From: Dongia mobilis
Lineage (GTDB): Bacteria; Pseudomonadota; Alphaproteobacteria; Dongiales; Dongiaceae
Assembly (NCBI RefSeq): GCF_945906275.1
Contig: NZ_CAMDRA010000017.1
Span: 1 to 35,102, forward strand
Length of the DNA stretch: 35,102 nucleotides
Reading direction: 5' to 3'
Below are positions 1-7,335 of this stretch, one piece after another (positions within the stretch are counted from its first letter, which is position 1; the number at the start of each line of letters is the position of its first letter). The notes beneath the pieces are model-generated. The model searched no databases and was not told the origin of the DNA. It was given only the letters and a program-made list of their open reading frames with translations. A program made the translations under genes and the position numbers.

Positions 1-63
1 AAGGCGGATATCATCACCCCCGGTACATGGAGCCATGCGGAAACGCTGCTGCGCCTGCACTAA
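1..63 (+). CDS. C-terminal fragment of an unidentified protein
   Basis: An open frame runs from the window edge and ends with TAA at 61-63. It encodes about 20 residues ending in TWSHAETLLRLH. The gene starts outside the window, and the fragment is too short for me to assign a family. It lies on the same strand as the YqaA-type gene that follows, 77 bases before that gene's chosen start. It could equally be a chance open frame at the edge. Confidence 0.4.
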   Translation, partial: KADIITPGTWSHAETLLRLH

Positions 64-140
64 AGCCGTGGCTGGCGCATGGCCGGCATTGTGCGGTCGC
101 GAACGACCTGATACGAGGGTCACCTTCTTCAGCTAGATCG

Positions 141-728
141 GTGCCTTACGTGCTGCGTCGCCTTTATGACTGGATCATGCGTCTGGCGGAAAGTCCGCGC
201 GCGCTATGGGCATTGGCGCTGGTCTCCTTTGCCGAAAGCTCCTTTTTCCCCATTCCGCCCGATCCGATGCTCATCCCGATGGTGCTGGCCAACCGGCGCC
301 GCGCCTGGGCCTTTGCCAGTGTGGCGACCATTGCGTCGGTGGTGGGCGGCATTGCCGGCTATTTTATCGGCTATTCGCTGGAGAGCCTCGGGCAATCGAT
401 CCTGGCCTTCTATGGCTACCGCGATGCCATGGGCGATTTCCAGGCCATGTTCGCCGAATGGGGCCTGTGGATTATTCTCATCAAGGGCCTGACTCCGATC
501 CCCTACAAATTCGTCACCATCGCCTCGGGCATGGCGGGGTTCGACCTCAAGATCTTCATCCTGGCTTCGATCGCCACCCGCGGCGGGCGCTTCTTCATCA
601 TCGCCACCCTGCTGTTCTTCTTTGGCGAGCCGGTGCGCGCCTTTATCGAGAAGAGGCTGACCTTGGTCACGACCCTGTTCGTCGTGTTGCTGGTCGGTGG
701 CTTCGTCGTGCTCAAGTATATTTTCTGA
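141..728 (+). CDS. YqaA/DedA-family (SNARE-associated-like) inner-membrane protein
   Basis: This is an integral membrane protein of about 195 residues with several hydrophobic segments. The region around FAESSFFPIPPD near the N terminus is typical of the YqaA branch of the DedA/VTT superfamily, as is the later segment with LTPIPYKFVTIASG, where prolines and a lysine sit in a re-entrant-like loop. DedA relatives act in membrane homeostasis, and some are lipid flippases; the YqaA branch itself has no firm function. The open frame extends upstream to base 27, but family members begin close to the LRRLYDW residues. I therefore prefer GTG at 141, with GTG at 150 as the alternative. The gene is followed after 29 bases by dsbB and then coq7, all on one strand, which suggests one transcript. 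The family call is firm; the exact start is not. Confidence 0.8.
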   Translation: MPYVLRRLYDWIMRLAESPRALWALALVSFAESSFFPIPPDPMLIPMVLANRRRAWAFASVATIASVVGGIAGYFIGYSLESLGQSILAFYGYRDAMGDFQAMFAEWGLWIILIKGLTPIPYKFVTIASGMAGFDLKIFILASIATRGGRFFIIATLLFFFGEPVRAFIEKRLTLVTTLFVVLLVGGFVVLKYIF

Positions 729-757
729 AGAATCGTCCTGGCGCGAAAGGATTGATC

Positions 758-1261
758 GTGTCACGTCAAGGTCATCAAAGCTTTGTTGATCCCCGCCATG
801 TTCCCTGGCTGACGGCTGGATCCAGCCTCGCTGCCCTATGTGTCGCCTGGCTGTCGCAATACGGATTCGGTCTGGCGCCCTGCCATCTTTGCCTGTTGCA
901 ACGTGACGCCTACTGGGCGGCGATCGCCCTCTCCATCGTTGCCATAATGCTGGGCAGCCGTTCACCATGGCGGCGCTGGGTCGTAGCCCTTGTCGGCGTC
1001 GCCTTTCTGACCGGCGCCGGTATCGCGCTTCATCATGTCGGTGTCGAGCAGGGCTGGTGGGAAGGTGCCGCGAGCTGTGTCGGCGGTATTTCGGGTCTCT
1101 CCGGTGCCGATCTCGATGCTGCCATCATGAACGCGCCCGTCACGCGCTGCGACGAGGTAGCCTTTGAATTGTTCGGCATTTCCATGGCAGGCTACAATGG
1201 TTTGCTGTCGTTGGCATTGGCGGCTTTCGCCTTCTGGGGCTTTGCCCGCGCCACGCGCTGA
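758..1261 (+). CDS. dsbB: Disulfide bond formation protein DsbB
   Basis: DsbB reoxidises the periplasmic thiol oxidase DsbA and passes the electrons to ubiquinone in the inner membrane. The 167-residue product has the expected four membrane segments. The first cysteine pair is in the CHLC motif (Cys42, Cys45), followed by the conserved LLQRD. The second pair is in the large periplasmic loop (Cys107, Cys131). I chose the GTG start at 758 because GAAAGG lies 7 bases upstream and the first membrane helix follows after a short N terminus. The frame stays open further upstream, but there it overlaps the YqaA gene. The coq7 gene begins 15 bases after the stop, so a quinone consumer and a quinone biosynthetic enzyme are probably co-transcribed. 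Confidence 0.9.
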   Translation: MSRQGHQSFVDPRHVPWLTAGSSLAALCVAWLSQYGFGLAPCHLCLLQRDAYWAAIALSIVAIMLGSRSPWRRWVVALVGVAFLTGAGIALHHVGVEQGWWEGAASCVGGISGLSGADLDAAIMNAPVTRCDEVAFELFGISMAGYNGLLSLALAAFAFWGFARATR

Positions 1262-1276
1262 GGAGAACAGGCCGGC

Positions 1277-1882
1277 ATGTCGATAAAGGGTGAACAGGGG
1301 GATGATGGGGTGAAGTCGCCGGCGCCGATCGCCACGCCGCCCTCCAGCCGCAGCCTGCCCGGCGATCTCAGCCCCGAGGCATTGCTTGACCGGATCATCC
1401 GTGTCGACCATGCCGGCGAATATGGCGCCAAGCGCATCTATGAGGGGCAGCTGGCCGTCTTGGGGAAAAAACCCGAAGGCCATGTCATCCGACACATGCT
1501 GGAGCAGGAGCTGGTCCATCTGCAGGCCTTCGAGAAGCTGATGGTCGAGCGCCGCGCACGACCTTCGGTCTTGTTCCCGATCTGGCATGTCGCCGGCTTT
1601 GCCCTCGGCGCCGCCACCGCCCTGATGGGGCCGAAGGCCGCCATGGCCTGCACGGTCGCCGTGGAGGAGGTTATCGACGAGCATTACCGCCAGCAGACCG
1701 TCGAACTCGGCGCGATGGAGCCTGCCATCCGTGAAAAGATCGAGACTTTCCGCGCCGAGGAAGTGCAGCACCGCGACACGGGCCTCGCCCATGGCGCCGA
1801 GCAGGCGCCGGCCTATCCTGTGCTGAGCAGCGCCATCAAGGCAGGCTCGCGCCTTGCCATCTGGCTGGCCGAGCGGATCTAG
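1277..1882 (+). CDS. coq7: 5-demethoxyubiquinol hydroxylase, COQ7 family
   Basis: COQ7 is a membrane-associated di-iron monooxygenase. It adds the C6 hydroxyl to demethoxyubiquinol in the penultimate step of ubiquinone synthesis. The 201-residue product carries the full ligand set of the carboxylate-bridged di-iron site: Glu48 (in HAGEYGA), Glu78 and His81 (in EQELVH), Glu130 (in VAVEEVIDEH), and Glu162 and His165 (in AEEVQH). The first 25 to 30 residues look disordered. ATG at 1277 is 15 bases after the dsbB stop and has GAGGAGAA upstream. Many gammaproteobacteria use the flavoprotein UbiF here instead, so COQ7 fits an alphaproteobacterial host. Confidence 0.95.
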   Translation: MSIKGEQGDDGVKSPAPIATPPSSRSLPGDLSPEALLDRIIRVDHAGEYGAKRIYEGQLAVLGKKPEGHVIRHMLEQELVHLQAFEKLMVERRARPSVLFPIWHVAGFALGAATALMGPKAAMACTVAVEEVIDEHYRQQTVELGAMEPAIREKIETFRAEEVQHRDTGLAHGAEQAPAYPVLSSAIKAGSRLAIWLAERI

Positions 1883-1903
1883 CCCAGGGAACGATCTGCG
1901 GGG

Positions 1904-2392
1904 CTATCTGATGAGGTCGGCGCCGGCTTCCGATCCTAGCGCCTGAGCGACCAGGGTTTCCAGCCGCTGGGCAAGCTTGTCGCCAAGCGCACCGCCATCG
2001 CCGCGGATTTCCTGGCTCAGCACCAGGCGCATGGCGTCGAGATGTGCTGCCACAAGGTCAAGATCGGCGTCCGGAAAGGGCCGCTTGGCGCGGGTCAATC
2101 GGCAGAGCGAATCGCCCAGCCTAGTCATCAAGGGGAAACCGAAGGAAGAACCCTGACCCTTGATATTGTGGGCGATGGCGTAGAGCGCCTGTGTTGCAAT
2201 CACGCGATCGTCGACGGCTCCGTTCGGCAGATCCGCGACACCCTTCGCATTGCGGGCCGACGCCAGTAAGTCGACGCACTTGTCGACATCGGCCAGGGCC
2301 CAGCTGACATAGCTTTTGGCAAGATCAGCGACCGCCGCTTCAGCGCGGGCCAGGCGCCGCGCCATCTCGCTCTCTTTGCTTTCCTCGTCCAT
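1904..2392 (-). CDS. HPt-domain phosphotransfer protein
   Basis: The 162-residue product contains a histidine phosphotransfer (HPt) four-helix domain over roughly residues 20-155. The signature stretch is AHNIKGQGSSFGF, with the phosphorylatable histidine at residue 75. HPt proteins relay phosphate between hybrid sensor kinases and response regulators. No kinase or regulator gene is adjacent, so this is an orphan HPt whose partners are elsewhere. The N terminus is acidic and probably helical. The upstream gene on the same strand is an MFS transporter 150 bases away, so it may have its own promoter. It converges with coq7, with 21 bases between the two stop codons. Confidence 0.8.
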   Translation of the reverse strand: MDEESKESEMARRLARAEAAVADLAKSYVSWALADVDKCVDLLASARNAKGVADLPNGAVDDRVIATQALYAIAHNIKGQGSSFGFPLMTRLGDSLCRLTRAKRPFPDADLDLVAAHLDAMRLVLSQEIRGDGGALGDKLAQRLETLVAQALGSEAGADLIR

Positions 2393-2542
2393 CCGGTCTT
2401 ACATTCCGCAGCCGACTACCCGGCCCTTCAGTGGAGAATCAACGGGTTATACTAGCCTCTTCGCCTTGATTAGCCTAGGGGATGGTTTTGCCGTGGGGAT
2501 TTTCCCGCGACTTTCTTGAAGCGATGCAGCTAGCTCTCGCAT

Positions 2543-3730
2543 CTACATGCGACGCGGCAAATATTTGGCGAACGCACCCACCACCAGCATCAGGATGCCA
2601 TAGGCGATATAGACCGCCCGCTGATCGAAGAACAGCAGAAGGGCCGTGAAGACCGCAAAGGGCAGTAGATTGCCAATATCGATATAGGTGCGAAAGACCG
2701 ACATCATCAGCGGCCGCTCAAGCGGCCGAACCGCCGGCAGGAACGGGATGTTGCCGAGCGAATCCAGCATCACCACGAAGAAAGCCGCGACCAGGAGCAG
2801 GATGGCGACCAGCAGTGGCGAGTCAAAGAAGAAGGGGATGGCAAGTGTCGTGATGCCGGCCCCGAAAAACGCCACCATGATCGGCAGGCGTATGCCGTAG
2901 CGCCGCCCCAACCAGCCGAACAGCGGCGACAGCGCCAGCAGGATGTTGGCGGCACCGGTAACCGCACCCGACCAGTCGCGATCGACGCCACGCGCGTCGA
3001 AATAGAGCGCTGGATAGACGAAGAACAGGGACCACCAGCCGGACCGCCCAAGCGCGATGGTCCAGGCAAGCCGCAGACGGGGCTGGCCTACGAAGCGCCC
3101 GATGCTCTCGATCGGATTGGGTGGTGGCCTGGTAGCCGCGGCCACCGCCGGGTTTTCCGTGAGGCGCAGATAGCCGAACAGCGCCATGGCGATGAGCGCC
3201 GTTCCCATCCCGGCTGCGGCAACCGACCAGGGACCATAGGATTCGTAAAGCCGGATCCCAATCCACGGCCCAAGCCCCCAGGGCAAGGTGCCGAGCAACA
3301 GCTTCAGCGGTTCGTAGCGCACCAGATCATTGCGCGGGATGAAGTCGAGAACGTAGAGCGTCAGCGCGATGATGCAGGCCGTGCTCGAAAGCGTGCGCAG
3401 GACCTGGCCGGTGAATTGGCCCAGCGGATCGTCGAACGCCAGCGCGACAACGGCAAGCCCTCCCACCAGCAACCCCATCGAATAGACCCAGCGGCGACGA
3501 TAGCGGTGAATGAGTATCGGCACGCCGAAACCGGCGATGAGACCGAAGAAGGTGACGCCGAAATAGAGCGCGCTGACCTTCGCGTCGGAGCCAAAGATCT
3601 CCAGCGCCTGCAGCGGCATCACGGTCAGGACCAGCGCCCTGGTGGTCGATTCCAACATGTAAAGAATGGCAAACACCATCGCGCCGGGCTTGTGCCCGGT
3701 GAGCGGCAGCGAAGGTGACTCAATGGCCAT
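2543..3730 (-). CDS. Major facilitator superfamily (MFS) transporter
   Basis: This is a polytopic membrane protein of about 395 residues with the hydrophobic profile of a 12-helix MFS carrier. A basic cytoplasmic loop (HRYRRRW) sits at the expected position after helix 2, and a longer central loop rich in Pro and Arg separates the two halves. I see no substrate-specific motif. I chose ATG at 3730 (protein beginning MAIESPS). The frame stays open to a TTG at 3772, but a GAGGA lies directly against that TTG with no spacing, so I consider the longer form less likely. It is transcribed divergently from the Lrp/AsnC-type gene, which may control it. Its substrate is unknown. Confidence 0.8.
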   Translation of the reverse strand: MAIESPSLPLTGHKPGAMVFAILYMLESTTRALVLTVMPLQALEIFGSDAKVSALYFGVTFFGLIAGFGVPILIHRYRRRWVYSMGLLVGGLAVVALAFDDPLGQFTGQVLRTLSSTACIIALTLYVLDFIPRNDLVRYEPLKLLLGTLPWGLGPWIGIRLYESYGPWSVAAAGMGTALIAMALFGYLRLTENPAVAAATRPPPNPIESIGRFVGQPRLRLAWTIALGRSGWWSLFFVYPALYFDARGVDRDWSGAVTGAANILLALSPLFGWLGRRYGIRLPIMVAFFGAGITTLAIPFFFDSPLLVAILLLVAAFFVVMLDSLGNIPFLPAVRPLERPLMMSVFRTYIDIGNLLPFAVFTALLLFFDQRAVYIAYGILMLVVGAFAKYLPRRM

Positions 3731-4046
3731 CGGGGAATTTTCAGGATGCGGCGATGAAGGAAAATACGCCAATCCTCAATAGCATGGGCAGGGATGAGCG
3801 TCGTGAGCGGAACCGGCATGGCTCTGTCACAAATCGGCATACCCCACCCGGTTTACCAGAGCAGGTTCAACCGGGCCAACCTGCCCTGGCCTCCTTGCCC
3901 CGGCCCACTTGCCCTGGACGGCAACGACGACGTGGGCAGGGCCGGATTGTGCAGATGCGTACAACGCGGCGCCCGTCCAAAGCTCCTTGCGTTCTGTCGG
4001 CAAAAAGGCGACAAGAAATAAACTTACCGGCACTTCGACGGACCAA
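3731..4046. promoter_or_regulatory. Divergent intergenic region between the MFS and Lrp/AsnC genes
   Basis: This 316-base region must hold the promoters for both divergent genes. The clearest structure is an imperfect 12-base inverted repeat, CCAGAGCAGGTT at 3856-3867 and AACCTGCCCTGG at 3878-3889, with a 10-base spacer and one mismatch. Lrp/AsnC regulators usually bind near their own gene, so this repeat could be an operator. That is inference from position only. I see no convincing -35/-10 pair and no additional gene. Confidence 0.35.
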
Positions 4047-4490
4047 ATGGCGAAACGCAGCCTGGACGATATCGATCGCAAACTCCTCACGCTGTTGCGC
4101 ACCAACGCGCGCACGCCGACCGCGGCCCTGGGGCGCCAACTCTCCTTGTCTCGCAGCGCCGTCCAGGAACGCCTGAAGCGGTTGGAACGCGACGGCATCA
4201 TCGCTGGCTACACCCTGGTCGTCGGCAAGGATGGCGAGGCACCAGGCGTCGGCGCCCATGTGCTGCTCTCGGTTGATCCCAAGGCGCACGACCAGGCAAT
4301 CGGGGCGCTCAAGAAGCTGCCCGAAGTGCAATCGGCCTACACCGTGTCCGGTTCCTTCGACGCCATCGCCATCGTCAGTGCCAGCAATGCCGCCCATCTC
4401 GACGAGATCCTGACGCGGATCGGGCATCTCCCGGGCGTGCAGCGTACGACCTCCTCGATCCTGCTATCCACCGTGGTGGAGCGCCGCTAG
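4047..4490 (+). CDS. Lrp/AsnC-family transcriptional regulator
   Basis: The 147-residue product has the Lrp/AsnC layout. An N-terminal winged helix-turn-helix occupies about residues 5-60 (LDDIDRKLL, LSLSRSAVQERLKRLERDGII), and a C-terminal RAM ligand-binding and oligomerisation domain occupies about residues 70-140. Such regulators sense amino acids and usually control neighbouring amino-acid transport or catabolism genes. The ATG at 4047 gives the normal family length; the open frame extends upstream but has no family resemblance there. Downstream on the same strand are a cupin (39 bases away) and a PLP-dependent dehydratase, which are the likely targets. The divergent MFS gene may also be controlled. 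Confidence 0.9.
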   Translation: MAKRSLDDIDRKLLTLLRTNARTPTAALGRQLSLSRSAVQERLKRLERDGIIAGYTLVVGKDGEAPGVGAHVLLSVDPKAHDQAIGALKKLPEVQSAYTVSGSFDAIAIVSASNAAHLDEILTRIGHLPGVQRTTSSILLSTVVERR

Positions 4491-4528
4491 GATCGTCGCC
4501 CGCACCTCACCAACCGGTAGTGACGACC

Positions 4529-5017
4529 ATGTCCCAGAATTCGATATCGCCGGCCCGCCCGGTTACCGCGGCCGATGTGCCCAAGCGCATCAGTTCGAGC
4601 TATCCAGAGCCGCTGGTGCAGCGGGTCGCTGGTCGCGAAAAGCAGGGATTGGGCGATCTTTTCGGGCTTACGCAGTTCGGGGTCAATCTCGTCACCCTGC
4701 AGCCGGGGTCGGAATCCGCCCTGCGCCACTGGCACACCCAGGAGGACGAGTTCGTTTATATGCTGTCGGGCGAACTCACGCTGATCACCGATGCCGGCAC
4801 CAATACGCTTCGGGCCGGGCAATGCATCGGTTTCAAGGGTGGCGTGCGTGACGCCCACCATCTGGTCAATCGCGGCGAAGCACCCGGCAGCTTCCTGGTG
4901 ATCGGCAGCCTCATCGCCGGTGACAACGGCTTCTATCCCGACGATGATCTGCTCTGGGTCGAATGTCCGGACGAGGTCCTGCCCGCGCACAAGGATGGTA
5001 GCTTCTATCCACGCTGA
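4529..5017 (+). CDS. Cupin-domain protein
   Basis: This is a single-domain cupin of about 162 residues. Cupin motif 1 is visible as HWH (His67, His69) followed by Glu74 and then VYMLSGE. Motif 2 follows near residues 98-115, with His110/His111 in the second strand pair, so a metal site is probably intact. Related stand-alone cupins are common in alphaproteobacteria and have no agreed activity. The gene lies between the Lrp/AsnC regulator and the threonine/serine dehydratase, with 17 bases to the latter, suggesting one transcript and a role linked to amino-acid turnover. I prefer ATG at 4529 to GTG at 4520; neither has a strong ribosome-binding site. Confidence 0.85.
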   Translation: MSQNSISPARPVTAADVPKRISSSYPEPLVQRVAGREKQGLGDLFGLTQFGVNLVTLQPGSESALRHWHTQEDEFVYMLSGELTLITDAGTNTLRAGQCIGFKGGVRDAHHLVNRGEAPGSFLVIGSLIAGDNGFYPDDDLLWVECPDEVLPAHKDGSFYPR

Positions 5018-5034
5018 TTTTTAGGACACGGATC

Positions 5035-5973
5035 ATGATTACTGCCGACGATGTTGAGGCCGCGGCGCGGCGCCTCCACGGCCATGTCCGCCGCACGCCG
5101 ATCCTGCCGCTTGAACTGGGAGCGCTCGGAACGCACGCACAGCTGACGTTGAAGCTGGAACTGCTGCAGCATAGCGGCTCGTTCAAGGCGCGCGGCGCTT
5201 TCAATTCTCTCCTGTCGATGCCGGTACCCGCTGCCGGCGTCATCGCAGCCTCGGGCGGCAATCACGGCGCCGCCGTGGCATTTGCTGCGCAGAGTCTTGG
5301 CCACAAGGCTGAGATTTTCGTGCCGGCATTGGCGAGTGCTGCCAAGGTTGCTCGCATCGAATCCTTCGGCGCAAAAGTCAATGTCGTGCCCGGCGCCTAT
5401 GCTGACGCGCTGGCCGCCGCCGAGCGGCGTATGGCCGAGACCGGTGCGCTCGCCATTCATGCTTATGACGCGCCGGCCACGGTTGCCGGCCAGGGCACGC
5501 TCGGGCGTGAACTCGATGCCCAATGCACAATGCTCGACACCGTGCTGGTGGCAGTTGGCGGCGGCGGCCTTATCAGCGGCGTTGCAGCCTGGTTCCAGAA
5601 CCGCGTACGCGTGGTGGGTGTTGAACCGGTCAATTGTCCGACGCTGCAACGCGCCTTCACCGCCAAGGAACCGGTCGATGTCGAGGTCGGCGGCATCGCC
5701 GCGGATTCCCTGGGCGCCCGCCGCATTGGCGACCTGCCGTTCGCCATCGCCAAGCATTTCGTCGAGGGCGTCGTTCTGGTGGAGGATGATGCTATCCGCG
5801 CCGCACAGAATGTGTTGTGGCGCGACCTGCGCATTGCGAGCGAGCCCGGCGGTGCAACCGCCTTGGCCGCTTTGCTGTCAGGCGCCTACAAGCCCGCTCT
5901 GGGAGAGAAGGTCGCCGTCATTCTGTGCGGTGGCAATGTCGACCCGGCGAGCCTCAACGAACCGGCGTCGTAA
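5035..5973 (+). CDS. Threonine/serine dehydratase (PLP-dependent fold type II)
   Basis: The 312-residue product is a PLP enzyme of the TrpB-like (fold type II) superfamily. The cofactor lysine is Lys51 in SFKARGAFN. The substrate and cofactor loop SGGNHGAA is at 73-80, and the glycine-rich phosphate-binding loop VGGGGLISG is near 174-182. Members deaminate threonine or serine to 2-oxo acids plus ammonia; some related enzymes act on 3-hydroxyaspartate or racemise serine. It lacks the C-terminal ACT-like regulatory domain of biosynthetic IlvA, so a catabolic role fits better. AGGA precedes the ATG at 5035. It ends two bases before the convergent FecR-domain gene. Confidence 0.85.
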   Translation: MITADDVEAAARRLHGHVRRTPILPLELGALGTHAQLTLKLELLQHSGSFKARGAFNSLLSMPVPAAGVIAASGGNHGAAVAFAAQSLGHKAEIFVPALASAAKVARIESFGAKVNVVPGAYADALAAAERRMAETGALAIHAYDAPATVAGQGTLGRELDAQCTMLDTVLVAVGGGGLISGVAAWFQNRVRVVGVEPVNCPTLQRAFTAKEPVDVEVGGIAADSLGARRIGDLPFAIAKHFVEGVVLVEDDAIRAAQNVLWRDLRIASEPGGATALAALLSGAYKPALGEKVAVILCGGNVDPASLNEPAS

Positions 5974-5975
5974 CC

Positions 5976-6677
5976 TCAGTCGAGCGCCAACTCGGCTTTC
6001 AGCTTTTCCAGCCGCGCAGCATCGGCCGGTTTGGGGCCGGCACCTAGCGAGATCTTGCCGACGGTGGTGAACTGGCCGGCACTGAGCAGCATTGCCTTGT
6101 CCTGGTCAATGCTGGGCAGACTGCGGAAACCCAGCGCGGATTCGGCAACATCGACCTTGCCCTCGAGCACAAAGACCGACGTCTCCGCCTTCTTCGCCTC
6201 GACGATCCATTCGGTTGCCCGGGTCGCTGCCACGGTGTTGCTGGTGCGGATGACGAAACTTGAACCAGCCGCGGCCTTGGCAGTGATAGCCTGCAGCAAG
6301 CCGGACTGGAGATCGAAGGCCGCTTCGCGCGACATGGTTTCCGGCGAGAAGTCGAACTGGGCGACGGTCACTCGGGTCAACTCACCCAGATTGAGCTGGG
6401 AGCCATCGGCCAACGCAATACGCAGGCGGCTTTCCGCGAGTGTCGTGACGATATCGCCGGCGACCATTTCCTCGCCACCGGTAAGGATACTCTGCGTCCC
6501 GTCGCGCAGCAGAGACGCCGTTCCCTTGACCTTGCTCACCTTGCCAATGGCATTCGCCGCGGCCCGGGCCGGTTTCCCGACCGGCAACAGGAGCGAAAGG
6601 GGTGCCATCAGGCACAGCCCAAGCATCAGGCGCAGAAAGCTTTTTCTGGAAACCGGCCCGTCCATCAGGGTCCTCAT
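5976..6677 (-). CDS. FecR-domain periplasmic protein
   Basis: The 233-residue product has an N-terminal export signal (residues 1-40: SRKSFLR, a hydrophobic stretch, then ARA-A). A FecR domain spans about residues 45-175, with the typical pattern of a glycine-preceded GDIVTT followed by a polar beta-rich segment (LADGSQLNLGE). The SRKSFLR box resembles a Tat motif but with Arg-Lys instead of Arg-Arg. True FecR proteins are anti-sigma factors for ECF sigma factors. This one has no transmembrane anchor after the signal and no sigma gene nearby, so it is more likely a stand-alone periplasmic FecR-domain protein. A start at 6665 is also possible. Confidence 0.75.
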   Translation of the reverse strand: MRTLMDGPVSRKSFLRLMLGLCLMAPLSLLLPVGKPARAAANAIGKVSKVKGTASLLRDGTQSILTGGEEMVAGDIVTTLAESRLRIALADGSQLNLGELTRVTVAQFDFSPETMSREAAFDLQSGLLQAITAKAAAGSSFVIRTSNTVAATRATEWIVEAKKAETSVFVLEGKVDVAESALGFRSLPSIDQDKAMLLSAGQFTTVGKISLGAGPKPADAARLEKLKAELALD

Positions 6678-6784
6678 CGTCCAATCGGCGGATTTGCCGC
6701 AACATCATGGCTTGCATATTGGGTCCGATCCAGCGCCGCCGCAATGACCGGCATCACATACGCGCGACCCGCCCCCGCCCCGCC

Positions 6785-7291
6785 TCAGGCGATGTTCTCC
6801 AGATCGGCCTCGGTGAGGTTGCCGGGCACGATGGTGATGGGGATGCGCAACCTGCCGATCGACTTGCCGGTGAGCGCCGAGATAAGGGGCCCTGGCCCTT
6901 TAGGGCCGGTCGAGGCGCCCAGCACCAGGATCGAAATGCTCGGCTCCTCGTCAATCAGCTTCATCACCTCTTCCTGCCGCTCACCCTCGCGGAAATAGAG
7001 GATCGGGAAATTGCCGGAGAGCTTCTGCGCCTCGCCAGCCATCTTCTGCATGATGGCTTCGGCCTGCTGGCGTGCTTCGTCACGGATGAGATTGCTGACG
7101 CCGACCCATTCCTGGTAATCGCCCGGCTCCATCACATAGGCCATTGCAATGCGTCCGCCGGTTTTGGCGGCGCGGCGGCAAGCGTAGCGCAGCGCCACTT
7201 TAAGTTCGGGCGAATCATCGATGATGACCAGGAAGACGCGACCGGTGGTCGGTGGCTTGTCACCGGGCTTTTGATCGGCAGCATCGCTCAT
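6785..7291 (-). CDS. Universal stress protein (UspA family)
   Basis: The 168-residue product has a single Usp domain. It starts with the beta strand RVFLVIIDDSPE near residue 18. It ends with the ATP-binding signature GASTGPKGPGP near residue 125, the following glycine and serine in TGKSIG, and the terminal strand ITIVPGN. The motif fits the nucleotide-binding subgroup, although the spacing is a little unusual. It lies 44 bases downstream of the TIGR02186 gene and is likely part of the same minus-strand transcript as the TauE/SafE exporter. Its function is inferred from the family only. Confidence 0.85.
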   Translation of the reverse strand: MSDAADQKPGDKPPTTGRVFLVIIDDSPELKVALRYACRRAAKTGGRIAMAYVMEPGDYQEWVGVSNLIRDEARQQAEAIMQKMAGEAQKLSGNFPILYFREGERQEEVMKLIDEEPSISILVLGASTGPKGPGPLISALTGKSIGRLRIPITIVPGNLTEADLENIA

Positions 7292-7335
7292 CCCACTCGC
7301 TCCATTTTCTGCCCAAGCTTACCGAACCTGCAGCC

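Noticed and set aside
204-968. Long open frame on the minus strand opposite the YqaA and dsbB genes.
   Set aside because: It is antisense to two recognised families and rich in Asp, Gln, Gly and His in a low-information way, as expected for a shadow frame in GC-rich DNA.
3731-3772. A 14-residue N-terminal extension of the MFS transporter from TTG.
   Set aside because: The GAGGA abuts the TTG with no spacing, and the extra residues are polar and Pro-rich with no family support.
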